From contig JABGQA010000088.1 in assembly GCA_018644665.1 (NCBI GenBank), forward strand, positions 1-64,000: a DNA stretch of 64,000 nucleotides. The letters are read 5' to 3'. Numbering within the stretch: the stretch's first letter is position 1; each line of letters starts with the position of its first letter. Under the pieces are notes generated by a model. That model worked only from the letters and a program-made list of their open reading frames with translations, was not told the DNA's origin and did not search any database. The stretch is from Candidatus Poribacteria bacterium (GTDB lineage Bacteria > Poribacteria > WGA-4E > GCA-2687025). The position numbers and the translations under genes are program-made. Below, piece by piece: positions 1 to 9,551 of the stretch.

Positions 1-2
1 TC

Positions 3-2123
3 GACTACGCCGACCGTCACGCGAAGCCCAACCCGGGCCGCGTCACGATGCGGCGTCTGAATCGCGCGGAGTACAGGAACACAATCCGCGATCTGATCGG
101 CGTTGACTTCGACCCGACCGAGGAGTTCCCGTCGGACAACATCGGCTACGGCTTCGACAACATCGGCGACGTGCTGACCCTCTCCCCAATGCTGATGGAG
201 CGCTACCTTGCCGCGGCCGACAGCATCGCGCGTCGAGCGATCTTCCCGTACCCGCCCGACCCTCCCGTGCGACGCGTGTGGTCTCGTCAGATCGAGCCGA
301 CGATCCCCGAGGATGTCGAGGTCGTTGAGGAGGCCGAGGACGCTGAGGATGTCGAGGAGGCCGAAGACACCGAGGACAGGTTCTTCGAAGACGGCTGGCG
401 ACGCATCTCGACTGGTGGTCTGGATCCCGTCGAGACCGGGCCGCTGCACGCGGATTACCCGTGGCAGGAAGACGCCGAGTACGTCTTCCGCACGCGCATC
501 TACGCCAAGAGCGCTGCGCCAGTCCGGGTTGCGGTCCTGATCTACGGCGACGAACTGCCGGAAACGGCTTCGGAGGACGAGTTCGCCGCGTTGGCGGGCG
601 AGGTCCCAGCAACGGCGCGACTCCTGAAGATCCTTGAAGTCACCGCGGACACGCGTGACGACGCCGAAACACTCGAGGTCCCCGTTCCGCCGATGCCCCG
701 ATGGGAAGGCATGAAGCTGGCTCTCGTGAAGCCGTCGGACGGAGAGCCGCCTGCTGAGGTTGTCGTCGAACGCCTGGAGCTCGAAGGCCCGCTCGACACG
801 CGCCCCGCCAGCCATTACCGCCTTCTGGGGAGGTCCGACGAAGAACCCGAAACCGAACGGACGCGCGAGACACTGAGGCGATTCATGCGGCGGGCGTACC
901 GACGGCCGCCCACGGACGACGAACTGTATCGGATGGTCGCGCTGGTCGAGAGCGTTGTCGCGGATGGCGAGAACTGGGAATCAGGGATGCAGCTCGCGAT
1001 TCAGGCAACCCTCTGTTCACCGAAGTTCCTGTTCCGCGTCGAGTTGGACGACCGGCCGGAGAGCGCGGGAGCGCAGGCGTTGGACGAATTCCAACTCGCC
1101 TCACGCCTGTCGTACTTCCTCTGGAACTCGATGCCGGACGACGCGTTGCTCGACGCGGCAGAGCGAAACGAACTCGCCGCGACCCTCGAGGCGCAAACGC
1201 TGCGGATGTTGGCGGACCCGAAATCGAAGGCGCTGGTCGAGAGCTTCGCGCCGCAGTGGTTACAGATTCAACGGATCGCCACCATCGCGCCGGATGGGGT
1301 CATGTTCCCGAACTTCGACGACCGACTACGCGCCGCCATGCTGGAAGAGACGTCGCTATTCTTCGAGTCCGTGATGCGCGAGGATCGGAGCATCATGGAT
1401 CTGATCGACGCCGACTACACGTTCCTCAACGAACGGCTGGCGAACCACTACGGAATCAACGCACCGGACGGCGAACCCATCGTGGGCGATGCGTTTCGTC
1501 GGGTATCGCTACCGGAGCGGCAGCGCGGGGGACTCCTGACGCAGGCGAGCGTGCTTACGGTCACGTCGAATCCAACGCGCACCTCGCCCGTCAAACGCGG
1601 CCGTTGGGCGTTGGAGCAGATTCTCGGCGAGCCTCCGCCTCCTCCACCGCCCGACGTGCCGGACCTGCCCGAAGACGAGCAGGCCGTCAGCAGCGGATCG
1701 ATTCGGGAGCGGATGGAGATGCACCGCAAGAACCCAGCTTGCGCCAACTGCCATCGAGAGATGGACGCCATCGGGTTCGCGTTTGAAAACTACGATGCTA
1801 TCGGGGCGTATCGAGAGAAGGACGGCCGGTTCGAGATCGATCCGGCGGGTGAGTTCGCCGACGGGACGCGATTCCGAGGCGCCCAAGATCTGAAGCGGAT
1901 CATCGCCCAGCGCAGGACGCCGTTCGCGCGCTGCCTTACCGAGAAAATGCTGACTTACGCTCTAGGGCGCGGAACGGAGAGCTATGACCGTCCAGTCGTT
2001 GAGCGGATCGTGGGAACGCTGGAGGCGAATGAGTACAGGTTCTCCACATTGGTGGCCGAGATCGTGAAGAGCGATCCGTTTCGGAAGCGACGCGGAGCAG
2101 CTACGCTAGCGGACGCGGAGTAA
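3..2123 (+). CDS. DUF1587/1595/1592/1588/1585 protein, 5' partial
   Basis: The frame is open from the first bases of the window (DYADRHAKPNPGRVT before the first Met at 48), so the true start lies upstream and the protein is truncated here. Domain order fits the large planctomycete-type family annotated by DUFs: DUF1587 (RLNRAEYRNTIRDLIGVDFD), DUF1595 near Met-residues 270-340 (RRAYRRPPTDDELYRM), DUF1592 (LASRLSYFLWNSMPDDALL), DUF1588 (RGGLLTQASVLTVTSNP) and a C-terminal DUF1585. A CxxCH motif (CANCHREMDAIGF) at about residue 565 could bind haem c; the missing N-terminus usually carries another cytochrome-like domain. These proteins are normally exported and paired with a DUF1552 gene, which is next. 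The biochemical function is not established. A proline-rich linker (EPPPPPPPDVPD) precedes the CxxCH segment. Confidence 0.9.
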   Translation, partial: DYADRHAKPNPGRVTMRRLNRAEYRNTIRDLIGVDFDPTEEFPSDNIGYGFDNIGDVLTLSPMLMERYLAAADSIARRAIFPYPPDPPVRRVWSRQIEPTIPEDVEVVEEAEDAEDVEEAEDTEDRFFEDGWRRISTGGLDPVETGPLHADYPWQEDAEYVFRTRIYAKSAAPVRVAVLIYGDELPETASEDEFAALAGEVPATARLLKILEVTADTRDDAETLEVPVPPMPRWEGMKLALVKPSDGEPPAEVVVERLELEGPLDTRPASHYRLLGRSDEEPETERTRETLRRFMRRAYRRPPTDDELYRMVALVESVVADGENWESGMQLAIQATLCSPKFLFRVELDDRPESAGAQALDEFQLASRLSYFLWNSMPDDALLDAAERNELAATLEAQTLRMLADPKSKALVESFAPQWLQIQRIATIAPDGVMFPNFDDRLRAAMLEETSLFFESVMREDRSIMDLIDADYTFLNERLANHYGINAPDGEPIVGDAFRRVSLPERQRGGLLTQASVLTVTSNPTRTSPVKRGRWALEQILGEPPPPPPPDVPDLPEDEQAVSSGSIRERMEMHRKNPACANCHREMDAIGFAFENYDAIGAYREKDGRFEIDPAGEFADGTRFRGAQDLKRIIAQRRTPFARCLTEKMLTYALGRGTESYDRPVVERIVGTLEANEYRFSTLVAEIVKSDPFRKRRGAATLADAE

Positions 2124-2224
2124 CCGGTCGGGCCTGCAACGCGCGCGATGACGATGTACTATGCCCTTGAGGACACGGTAGGTTTAGCCCCGCGCCCGTC
2201 GCGGTCGAATCGGAGCGAATTGTC

Positions 2225-3562
2225 ATGCCGATGACGAAACGGATCTCACGCCGAACCATGCTGCGTGGGGTGGGCGTGAGCTTGCTGTTACCGTGGCTGG
2301 AAGCGATGAGCCCGATGGTCGCCCGGGGCAAGCAACTGTCAGGTGGGGATCCGCCAAAGCGGATGGCGTTCGTGTACGTCCCCAACGGGAAGAACATGGT
2401 CGATTGGACGCCGGAGCAGGAGGGCGCCGGCTTCGACCTTCCACCGATCCTTCAGCCTCTCGCGCCGTTCCAAGATAAGTTGCTCGCGCTGAGCGGACTG
2501 ACGGCCGACAAGGCTCGTGCAAACGGAGACGGCGGCGGCGACCACGCGCGGGCGATGGCGGCCTTCCTGACCGGAGCGCAGCCACGCAAGACCGATGGCG
2601 CGAACATTCGCGCGGGCGTTTCGGCCGATCAGGTCGCGGCGGCGCACATCGGCCACAAGACGCGGTTGTCCTCGCTTGAAATCGGGTGCGAACCAGGCGC
2701 CATGGCCGGTAACTGCGACTCGGGGTATAGCTGCGCGTACGCGTCGACGATGTCCTGGCGATCCAGCACGCAACCGCTGCCCAAGGAAGTCAATCCGAAG
2801 CTGGTCTTCGAGCGACTGTTCGGGTCCGGCTCGGACGCTCAGCGCGTCGAACGAAGCTCACGACGCCAGAGCATTCTGGACTTCGTTCGTGACGACTCCA
2901 AGAGCCTCGTCCAACGGCTTGGGGCCGGCGATGTGCGGAAGCTCGACGAGTACTTCTCCTCCGTGCGCGACATTGAACAGCGGATGGAACGGGCCAAGAC
3001 GCTGCCGCCGGTGGAGGTCCCCGATGTCGAGGCCCCGGTGGGCGCGCCGGAGGAGTATGAAGAACACATCCGGCTCATGTGCGACATGCTCGTCTTGGCG
3101 TTTGAGGCGGACGTTACACGGGTGGCCACGTTCGTGGTGGCCAACGAAGGGAGCAACCGGCCTTACCCGTTCATCGACGTGCCGGACGGGCATCACGACC
3201 TGTCGCACCACGGCGACGACGAAGAGAAGAAGGCCAAGGTCCGCGACATCAACACCTTCCACACGGGGCAATTCGCGTATCTGCTCGAGAGGCTGAACTC
3301 CATATCCGAAGGCGACGGCACGCTGCTGGACAACTCGATGGTGATCTACGGCAGCGGTAATTCAGACGGCAACCGCCACAACCACGACGACCTGCCGATC
3401 TTGCTGGCGGGCGGCGGAAGCGGAACGCTGAAAACGGGTCGTCACGTGCGATATCCCAACGAAACGCCGCTGAACAACCTGTGGTTGGCGATGCTCGAGC
3501 GGATGGACGTCGATATCGCGAAGCTCGGAGACAGCTCCGGCGCCCTGCCACATCTGAGTTAG
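2225..3562 (+). CDS. DUF1552 family protein with Tat-type signal
   Basis: A 445-residue protein starting at the ATG preceded by GGAG nine bases upstream. The N-terminus (KRISRRTMLRGVGVSLLLPW) is a twin-arginine signal, so it is predicted to be exported folded. The body matches DUF1552: RMAFVYVPNGKNM, a central SGLTADKARANGDGGGDHAR segment, and a C-terminal MVIYGSGNSDGNRHNHDDLP block typical of the DUF1501/DUF1552 alkaline-phosphatase-like superfamily. It lies 101 bp after the DUF1592 gene on the same strand, the standard pairing in Planctomycetes and related phyla. The pair is often assumed to act in periplasmic redox or polymer degradation, but no activity is proven. The gene is intact. Confidence 0.9.
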   Translation: MPMTKRISRRTMLRGVGVSLLLPWLEAMSPMVARGKQLSGGDPPKRMAFVYVPNGKNMVDWTPEQEGAGFDLPPILQPLAPFQDKLLALSGLTADKARANGDGGGDHARAMAAFLTGAQPRKTDGANIRAGVSADQVAAAHIGHKTRLSSLEIGCEPGAMAGNCDSGYSCAYASTMSWRSSTQPLPKEVNPKLVFERLFGSGSDAQRVERSSRRQSILDFVRDDSKSLVQRLGAGDVRKLDEYFSSVRDIEQRMERAKTLPPVEVPDVEAPVGAPEEYEEHIRLMCDMLVLAFEADVTRVATFVVANEGSNRPYPFIDVPDGHHDLSHHGDDEEKKAKVRDINTFHTGQFAYLLERLNSISEGDGTLLDNSMVIYGSGNSDGNRHNHDDLPILLAGGGSGTLKTGRHVRYPNETPLNNLWLAMLERMDVDIAKLGDSSGALPHLS

Positions 3563-3698
3563 CGCGAGCCGGCCGCGTTTGGGACAGTCGGGACGGCGGC
3601 CGCCCTGGGAGGCCCGCACAGACGCCCGAACCCGCCGCCGCCGACGCGTACATGCCAAACCCGTCCTCGACATAGCGGGGCGTGTCCTGCCCTTCATG

Positions 3699-3716
3699 CG
3701 CGCCGATGAGGGCGCG
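3699..3716. terminator. possible hairpin between convergent genes
   Basis: CGCGCC at 3699-3704 pairs with GGCGCG at 3711-3716 across a 6-nt loop, in the 202-bp gap between the convergent DUF1552 and PD40 genes. There is no T-tract, so a terminator role is only suggested by position. The rest of 3563-3764 shows nothing recognisable. Confidence 0.25.
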
Positions 3717-3764
3717 TGGGCGCAAGATGCTGCGTAGCAGGGCGCGCCAACCCGGAAATCAGGT

Positions 3765-4751
3765 CTATCGGGTAGCGGGCGACCACGCCGGCTCGAGGTC
3801 CTCCTTGGCATGGTTGGTGAGGTTGCGTTGATTCGCCCCGTCTGGGTCCATCACGTAGATCTCATAGTTGCCATCGCGAGACGAGTAGAACGCGATGCTG
3901 CCTCCGTCGGCAGCCCAAGCTGGGAAAGCGTCGAGGCCCGGGCGTTCGGTGAGATTACGCTGGTTCGTACCGTCTGCGTCCATCACATAGATGTCCTCGT
4001 TCCCATCGCGCGACGAGTAGAATGCGATGCGCTGGCCATCAGGGGACCATGCGGGCTGACCGTCATCCGCTGGGTGCTTGGTGATGTTGCGGTGGTTCGT
4101 GCCGTCCGCGTCCATGACGTAGACCTCATAGGCGCCATCGCGCGACGAGTAGAACGCGATCGTGCTCCCGTCGGGCGACCACGCGGGTTGCCAGTCTTCG
4201 TCGTTCGGATGGTTCGTGAGGTTGCGTTGGTGAGCGCCGTCGTTGTCCATTGCGTAGATGTCCGACGTGCCATCCCGATCCGATGCAAAGGCGACGCTTT
4301 CTCCGTCTGGGGCCCACGTGGGCATGTAGTCATCCTTGGGATGGTTCGTAAGATTGCGCTGGTTCTTCCCAGTGGCCTCCATCACGTAGATTTCCCCGCC
4401 CCCGTCGCGCCACGATTCGAACGCTATCTTTCGTCCATCAGGCGACCACGTAGGGTAGTGATCACGGCCGGGCATTCTGGTGAGTCGGCGCTGATTCGTC
4501 CCGTCGGCGCGCATGACGTAGATCTCTGAGTTGCCGTCGCGCCGTGACTCGAACGCAATCTTGGGAGGACCTTCCGCAAGAGGGACGACGTTGTTCCCGT
4601 CGGGCATGTCGTAGACGCGGCCGTCGGTGGTAGCGCCTTCGTCGGGTATCTCGTCGTCGAGCGGCAGGTCAGCATCCTCGCTCCCACACGCACCGATCAA
4701 CACTGTGAGCGCGATCAGGGACGGGGTGAGTTTGCCGATGCGTGTGCCCAT
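3765..4751 (-). CDS. PD40/TolB-like beta-propeller lipoprotein (copy 1)
   Basis: A 328-residue lipoprotein. The N-terminus is basic and then hydrophobic, ending in a lipobox (LIGAC), so the mature protein should be anchored by Cys21. An acidic linker is followed by about six tandem PD40/WD40-like units of about 43 residues, each with the pattern PxWSPDGxxIAFxSxRDGxxEIYVMxxDGxNxRNLT, as in the TolB C-terminal propeller. There is no TolB N-terminal domain and no Pal/Tol neighbour, so it is better called a PD40 surface or periplasmic binding lipoprotein than TolB. AGGAAG eight bases before the ATG supports the start. It is the closest relative of the next minus-strand gene, and the two form a tandem duplication. 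Confidence 0.88.
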   Translation of the reverse strand: MGTRIGKLTPSLIALTVLIGACGSEDADLPLDDEIPDEGATTDGRVYDMPDGNNVVPLAEGPPKIAFESRRDGNSEIYVMRADGTNQRRLTRMPGRDHYPTWSPDGRKIAFESWRDGGGEIYVMEATGKNQRNLTNHPKDDYMPTWAPDGESVAFASDRDGTSDIYAMDNDGAHQRNLTNHPNDEDWQPAWSPDGSTIAFYSSRDGAYEVYVMDADGTNHRNITKHPADDGQPAWSPDGQRIAFYSSRDGNEDIYVMDADGTNQRNLTERPGLDAFPAWAADGGSIAFYSSRDGNYEIYVMDPDGANQRNLTNHAKEDLEPAWSPATR

Positions 4752-4871
4752 GGCGGAGCTTCCTCATGCGCTTGGGGATGGGTCTTGCGCGAAGCGGAGC
4801 CACCGGCACAGACCGCCAAGTCCTCGATCCTCGGCCGGGCGCGGCAATCGAGGGAGTACGGCAGAATGGGC
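4752..4871 (-). repeat. duplicated 5' flank, copy A
   Basis: About 118 bp upstream of the copy-1 lipoprotein gene is nearly the same as 5880-6000 upstream of copy 2, with about a dozen substitutions; shared blocks include TCTTGCGCGAAGCGGAGCCA and CGATCCTCGGCCGGGCGCGG. The duplication therefore took the promoter and leader with the coding region. No clear sigma-70 boxes were seen. Confidence 0.75.
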
Positions 4872-5879
4872 CTACCGGAAAAAGGGCGGCCACGCGGGGC
4901 CGTAGTCCCGCGCAGGATGGTTGGTGAGGTTGCGTTGGTTGGCGCCGTTGGCGTCCATCACGTAGATCTCAGGGTTATCGTCCCCGTCGCGCTTTGACAT
5001 GAACGCGATGCTCTTGCCATCGGGCGACCAGGCGGGCGTGTCGTCCTTCTCAGGATGGTTGGTGCGCCTGCGTTGACGGCCGCCGCTGGCGTCCATGACG
5101 TAGATCTCTGTGTTCCCGTTGCGAGTTGACACGAACGCGATGCTCTTGCCGTCGGGCGACCAGGAGGCGGAATCGTCGCTGTCGGGGTGGTTCGTGATCC
5201 TACGCTGATTCGCGCCGTCTGCATCCATCACGTAGATCTCTGAGTTCCCGTCGCGCCCCGACGAGAACGCGACGCTCTTGCCGTCGGGTGACCAGGCGGC
5301 GGAATAGTCGCTGTCGGGGTGGTTCGTGATGTTGCGCTGGTTCCCACCATCTCCATCCATGACGTAGACCTCGCCGTTGTCGTCGCGTCGCGACTGGAAC
5401 GCAATGCTCTTGCCGTCAGGTGACCAGGCAGCGGACGTGTCGACGGCGGGGTGATTGGTGATGTTGCGTTGGTTCGTGCCGTCGGCGTCCATCACGTAGA
5501 TCTCAGCGTTGGTTGCGCCGTCGCGCCACGACGTGAACGCGATGCTTTTCCCATCAGGCGACCATGCGGGACGAGAGTACCCCGAGCTGTCTTCGGTAAT
5601 CCTGCGCAGATTGGCGCCGCCGACATCCATCACGTAGATATCCGAGCCGCCCTCGCCGCGTGGAGCGTCGCGGTTGGAGGTGAAGGCGATGGTGGCGCGA
5701 CCTGGCGTTGGAAGGCCGACGACATCCGCGCCGTCCATGCCATAACCGTTCGCGTCCGTGGCGGTGTCTCCACCGGGGATCGCATCGTCGAGCGGTAGAT
5801 CGGCGTCGTCGCCGCACGCGCTGATGCACGCAATGAGCGCAAGCAGGGGCGGGATGAGTTTGCGGCTGCGCGGGACCAT
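4872..5879 (-). CDS. PD40/TolB-like beta-propeller lipoprotein (copy 2)
   Basis: A 335-residue tandem paralogue of the preceding lipoprotein. It has a signal with a lipobox-like cysteine (CISAC), a short Asp-rich linker, then six to seven PD40 units (PAWSPDGKSIAFTSWRDG, with EIYVMDADGTNQRNITNHP endings). The repeats are very similar to each other in DNA, so the array can expand or contract by recombination. It is separated from copy 1 by 120 bp, which is itself a copy of the DNA upstream of this gene. As a free-standing propeller lipoprotein it probably binds protein or glycan in the envelope; the ligand is unknown. Confidence 0.88.
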   Translation of the reverse strand: MVPRSRKLIPPLLALIACISACGDDADLPLDDAIPGGDTATDANGYGMDGADVVGLPTPGRATIAFTSNRDAPRGEGGSDIYVMDVGGANLRRITEDSSGYSRPAWSPDGKSIAFTSWRDGATNAEIYVMDADGTNQRNITNHPAVDTSAAWSPDGKSIAFQSRRDDNGEVYVMDGDGGNQRNITNHPDSDYSAAWSPDGKSVAFSSGRDGNSEIYVMDADGANQRRITNHPDSDDSASWSPDGKSIAFVSTRNGNTEIYVMDASGGRQRRRTNHPEKDDTPAWSPDGKSIAFMSKRDGDDNPEIYVMDANGANQRNLTNHPARDYGPAWPPFFR

Positions 5880-6000
5880 GGCGGGGCTTCCTCATGCGCT
5901 TGGTGATGGGTCTTGCGCGAAGCGGAGCCACCGTAGCAGACGGCCAAGTCTACGATCCTCGGCCGGGCGCGGCAATTGAGGGAGGATGGCCAAATGAGGC
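5880..6000 (-). repeat. duplicated 5' flank, copy B
   Basis: This is the partner of 4752-4871, in the same orientation and at the same distance from its gene. The sequence continues to 6109, where nothing else was recognised before the next plus-strand gene. Confidence 0.75.
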
Positions 6001-6109
6001 CCATCGGGCAGAGCCGGTCTTCGGGGCGCCTTGCCCCACGACGCGGGTTGTGACAGCGTGATGCAGGGCCAGGCGGGGCCGCATTAGCTAGACGCGCAGA
6101 GGAGGACGC

Positions 6110-6895
6110 GTGGCGTATCAGTTCAGCTATCGCAGCGTCGAGGAGTTCCACACTCTCGGCTACACCGTGTTCCGACAGATACTGCCGCCTTCCCTCATCG
6201 CCGATCTCAGGCGGGTCACGGACGCGGCGCGGGTCATAGCGCGGGAGCGTGCTGGCCCGCAGGCGCAGCGCCTACAGCCCGTCGGCGCCTTCGACCTGGA
6301 CACGGCCGCCTTCCAGGACTACGCCGACTTGCCCGAACTGATCGACGCAATCGCGCGCGTCCTGTCGCCACGGCATCGCCACGGGAACCGAGACCTGTTC
6401 GGGGTGCTGTTCGAGCCAGCCGAGCAGCCCTGGTGCACGGCATGGCACCGCGACTGGCGTGACAATATTCCGGGCCTGGATATCGACATGTGGGAACGGT
6501 CGATGGCCGACGGCGAACTGTTCAACCAGGTGAACTGCGCGCTATATGAAGACAACTGCACGTGGGTGGTTCCGGGCAGCCACCTCCGGCACGACACGCC
6601 CGACGAGAAGGCCCTGTTCCCACAGGGCGCCATCCCCAGTCCAAAGCTCGATGGGCTGACATACGAGGAACGCGAACGGGCCGGCCTGGACTACTCGCGC
6701 AGCATGCCCGGCGCGGTGCGATTGTGTCTTGATGCGGGGGACTTCGCGCTCTACCGGAACACGCTGTGGCACATCGGGAACTACTCGCCACACCTGAAAC
6801 GCGCGACGCTGCACGACTACGGACACACGCCCGTGTACGGCGTCTGGACGCGCAACGCTCGCGAGAAGGCCAGGGAGCGTCGGGGCGCGGGCTGA
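6110..6895 (+). CDS. phytanoyl-CoA dioxygenase family protein
   Basis: A 261-residue Fe(II)/2-oxoglutarate-dependent oxygenase-like protein. The start is GTG at 6110, chosen because a near-perfect Shine-Dalgarno (AGAGGAGGA) ends four bases upstream. The cupin core is visible: the proximal HxD motif in TAWHRDWRDNI (about residues 103-113), the family turn CTWVVPGSHLRHDTP, and the distal His in LYRNTLWHIGNY near residue 228. An Arg-rich segment follows. These families hydroxylate varied small molecules; the substrate cannot be told from sequence. It is monocistronic here, transcribed away from the lipoprotein pair. A second, diverged PhyH-family gene lies at 26.4 kb. Confidence 0.88.
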   Translation: MAYQFSYRSVEEFHTLGYTVFRQILPPSLIADLRRVTDAARVIARERAGPQAQRLQPVGAFDLDTAAFQDYADLPELIDAIARVLSPRHRHGNRDLFGVLFEPAEQPWCTAWHRDWRDNIPGLDIDMWERSMADGELFNQVNCALYEDNCTWVVPGSHLRHDTPDEKALFPQGAIPSPKLDGLTYEERERAGLDYSRSMPGAVRLCLDAGDFALYRNTLWHIGNYSPHLKRATLHDYGHTPVYGVWTRNAREKARERRGAG

Positions 6896-7144
6896 CGCTC
6901 GGGGACGCATCGGCTCTGCATGTTCCCGGCTGATGCCCGGGTAGCGTCAGCGACGACGACGTTCGCATAGCAGGTCTCATGTCGTCCTCCTCGCAGATGC
7001 GCCGGCGCTCCCAGCCTGGCCTGCACGGTGTGGGGTTGCGCATAGCGGCGGCAATTGCGCAGAACGGCAACTTAACCGGGATCGGCGGAGATCGACGGAT
7101 CAGCGCGATGGGTCCACGCGCGTACGCGGCCGCGCTCATTCAGG

Positions 7145-8530
7145 ATGACTAGCGTTGCTACCATTGCACGAAGATCCGTGGTCGAACAGGAGAGATGCAT
7201 GGTCCTTCTTGCGGCAATGACCCACCTCGTTGGGATGGCGTGGGCTCAGAGCGAGCGAACGCAGGTCGAAGCGTCCAACTTGGCGGATCTGCAAGCGTAC
7301 GCTGAACAGAGCGGTCTCGAGATCACGATGGAGCCTGGTCTATACCGACTAATAGACTGGCTGCCGCTTGACTCAATGACCGCGCGGCGAGAGAGCAAAC
7401 GATTCGAGTTCATGAACCTCAGCGGAAGCGGGAACGTGTTTCGGTTGCGCGGCGTCACGATTGAAGTGGACACCGCCCTCCGGTCCGAACTTCGCCCGCC
7501 CACTCACACGAGCGAGTTTCTCGTCACCGGAAACGGGAACGTCGTCGAGGGCCTGACGATCACTGACATCGGCGAGGGACTGTCTCGCGGCGGCTCCGTC
7601 GTCTCTGTTGGCGGCGACGGAAACACGCTCCGCGACATAACGCTCCACGTGCGTGGATCGTCCCCATACGGCTATGGCGATCTGTTCGGCAAGAGCGGCG
7701 GCTACAAGCACAGCGGATTGCTTGTCGTCGGAAACGACGCACACATCGTGGGCTGCAAGCTGTACATGGGATCCTTCGGACACGGCTACTACATCCAGAA
7801 GGAAGCGGAGAACGCGCGATTCGAAAACTGCTACGTTGAGGGCGTCATGCGCTCAACCGACGAGATGCTGGCAGAAACGTCTGGATTCGGCTTCGACCGC
7901 AACTTCGAATCGGTGTACAAGAACCGCGACGGCGAAGCGAGGGTCACGCCGGGGTATATGAAGTCGCTGGCCGAAGACGGCTATCGAACGTATGGTGATA
8001 TCAAGAACATCTCGTTCACGAACTGCGTCGCCAAACACATGCGGGGCGGGTTCGAGTTGCGCACGGACGGCGGCGCGCGCGTCGAAGATTGCCGCACGAT
8101 TGGGACGGAACGGGGCTATTGGGTGGCCGGCAACGCCGTCGTGGTGAACAGCGTCGGAGATGCTCAGTACGGCCCGCTGTTGTTCGTTGAAGGCGCCAAC
8201 GCTTCCGTCGAGTTGTCCCTGACATCGGCGGAATCGGAGTTGACAGTGCATTCGCTTGCGACCATCCATGGGTCTGGGCATCAGGTGACTATTCGGCGAT
8301 TCAACGGCGAGAGTCGGTCGAAGGTACTGCCGATCCTCATCGGCTACGCGCAGCCCGGCGCAGGCGAAGGCATATCGCCGTACAGCGAACGGGCGACGCG
8401 TGGTGTGACGCTCCGCAACGAAACATCCATGCCGATCATCGTCGGGCAGGAGGCGCGCGACGGTGTCATCCAATCGGCGGGGCCGACCGTCGAGAACAAG
8501 GGTCGTAGCGTGTCGATTGAGCCGCTATGA
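7145..8530 (+). CDS. secreted right-handed beta-helix protein
   Basis: A 461-residue protein with an N-terminal hydrophobic segment ending in AWAQ, consistent with signal peptidase cleavage near residue 34. The body is a ladder of short strands with alternating small and hydrophobic residues and asparagine turns (NVFRLRGVTIEVD, NVVEGLTITDIGEG, NTLRDITLHVRG, ARFENCYVEGVM, NISFTNCVAKHM, ARVEDCRTIGTE), the signature of a pectate-lyase-like parallel beta-helix (PbH1 repeats). Such proteins are usually polysaccharide lyases, epimerases or adhesins; no catalytic set could be assigned. The 249-bp gap upstream has no recognisable element. Downstream lies transposase debris. Confidence 0.75.
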   Translation: MTSVATIARRSVVEQERCMVLLAAMTHLVGMAWAQSERTQVEASNLADLQAYAEQSGLEITMEPGLYRLIDWLPLDSMTARRESKRFEFMNLSGSGNVFRLRGVTIEVDTALRSELRPPTHTSEFLVTGNGNVVEGLTITDIGEGLSRGGSVVSVGGDGNTLRDITLHVRGSSPYGYGDLFGKSGGYKHSGLLVVGNDAHIVGCKLYMGSFGHGYYIQKEAENARFENCYVEGVMRSTDEMLAETSGFGFDRNFESVYKNRDGEARVTPGYMKSLAEDGYRTYGDIKNISFTNCVAKHMRGGFELRTDGGARVEDCRTIGTERGYWVAGNAVVVNSVGDAQYGPLLFVEGANASVELSLTSAESELTVHSLATIHGSGHQVTIRRFNGESRSKVLPILIGYAQPGAGEGISPYSERATRGVTLRNETSMPIIVGQEARDGVIQSAGPTVENKGRSVSIEPL

Positions 8531-8725
8531 AGCGGATTGACCGGGCGAGGCCGCGACTGTAAGGTGACGCCCTGCGACACAAGCTCCGTCGACGACGCGC
8601 GGCCCACGGTAGACGGCAGTGGCGATGATCTTCTGGACGGCTCGGCGCGCTCAGAGGCGACGGCTGAACGGCTTGGATCTGAGCCCCGTAGACCGCTCCA
8701 TTTCACAGGCCAATATCGGCTAAGG

Positions 8726-9551
8726 TCACCGACGAGACTCCCTCGACCAACCAGTTCCCGAGGAACTCCTCGTAGGTTGATAATGCAACGCCGAGTGCCG
8801 GCGTTCCTGGTTGTAGTAGACCATCTGCCTACCCACGATCTCGACCACCCCGTCCAGCGTCTCCGCTTCCCACAACAGGGAAGCGTTTCCCGTCTTGAAG
8901 CGACCCCAGAACGACTCGATCCACGGGTCGTCTCGTGCCCCACGGTGCGCGTAGGAGAGTCGACCGCGGTCGACCGGCAGCACCTGCCGCAGCCAGTCGT
9001 GACTCGTGTAGACCGAATCCTGGTCGTGATGGAACACCACGCCCTCCAACGAGAGATCGCGGTCTCCCATGCTTCGTCGTAGATGGACCCAGCGCGTCCG
9101 ACGCAGTCTCTCGATTGCGCCAGGAAGCCGCTGACCATCCGCCTGCCCAGCGACTGGCGATGCCCACCAACGCCATGGACCATGCCTTCCGCTCTCCCTC
9201 CGCGTACACCAATTCCGTGAAGTCGGTGGAGAACGCTTCCATCGGAGCGAGGCGACGACCCTTCGTCAGGTCGGCGGAATCTCCCGCTCCCGCAATCACC
9301 CGCTGCACGGGGGAAGGCGGCGATGCCGGTAGACACCGAGGAAGACCCAGTTCGTAGCACCGCAGGACACGACGCACCCGCTTGTGGTTCACCGGCGCGC
9401 CCAAACGCTTGGACAACTCCGGGCAGATGCGGCGATACCCGAATCCCGGATGATCCTCAGTCACCGAGAGGATCCACTCCTTCAGCCGCAGATCCGCAGC
9501 CTTACGCCCCTTCCGTCGCTCGGAACGCCTACGCCGGCGCGATCGGGACAT
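8726..9551 (-). pseudogene. IS3-family orfB-like transposase, frameshifted remnant
   Basis: Minus-strand sequence encodes an IS3-type OrfB in two frames. The 5' part (9551 to about 9070) carries the HTH_21-like region (LSVTEDHPGFGYRRICPELSKR) and the first catalytic Asp of the rve core (STDFTELVYAEGERKAW). The 3' part (about 9070 to 8726) is in another frame and holds the second Asp (VVFHHDQDSVYTSHDW), the Glu region (ARDDPWIESFWGRFKT) and the typical end (YYNQERRHSALHYQP). The break lies near 9068. The programmed frameshift of IS3 elements is between orfA and orfB, so a break inside orfB indicates decay or a sequencing error. No orfA and no terminal inverted repeats were seen. Its 5' end overlaps the last codons of the histidine kinase. 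Confidence 0.8.

Noticed and set aside
3810..4529. Long plus frame antisense to the PD40 repeats
   Set aside because: Its periodic sequence is the mirror of the PD40 units; the minus strand has signal peptide, lipobox and domain.
6896..6990. Minus-strand start with GAGGAGG near 6985
   Set aside because: The Shine-Dalgarno is good, but the frame runs antisense into the phytanoyl dioxygenase gene with no conserved sequence; at most a stump of a lost gene.
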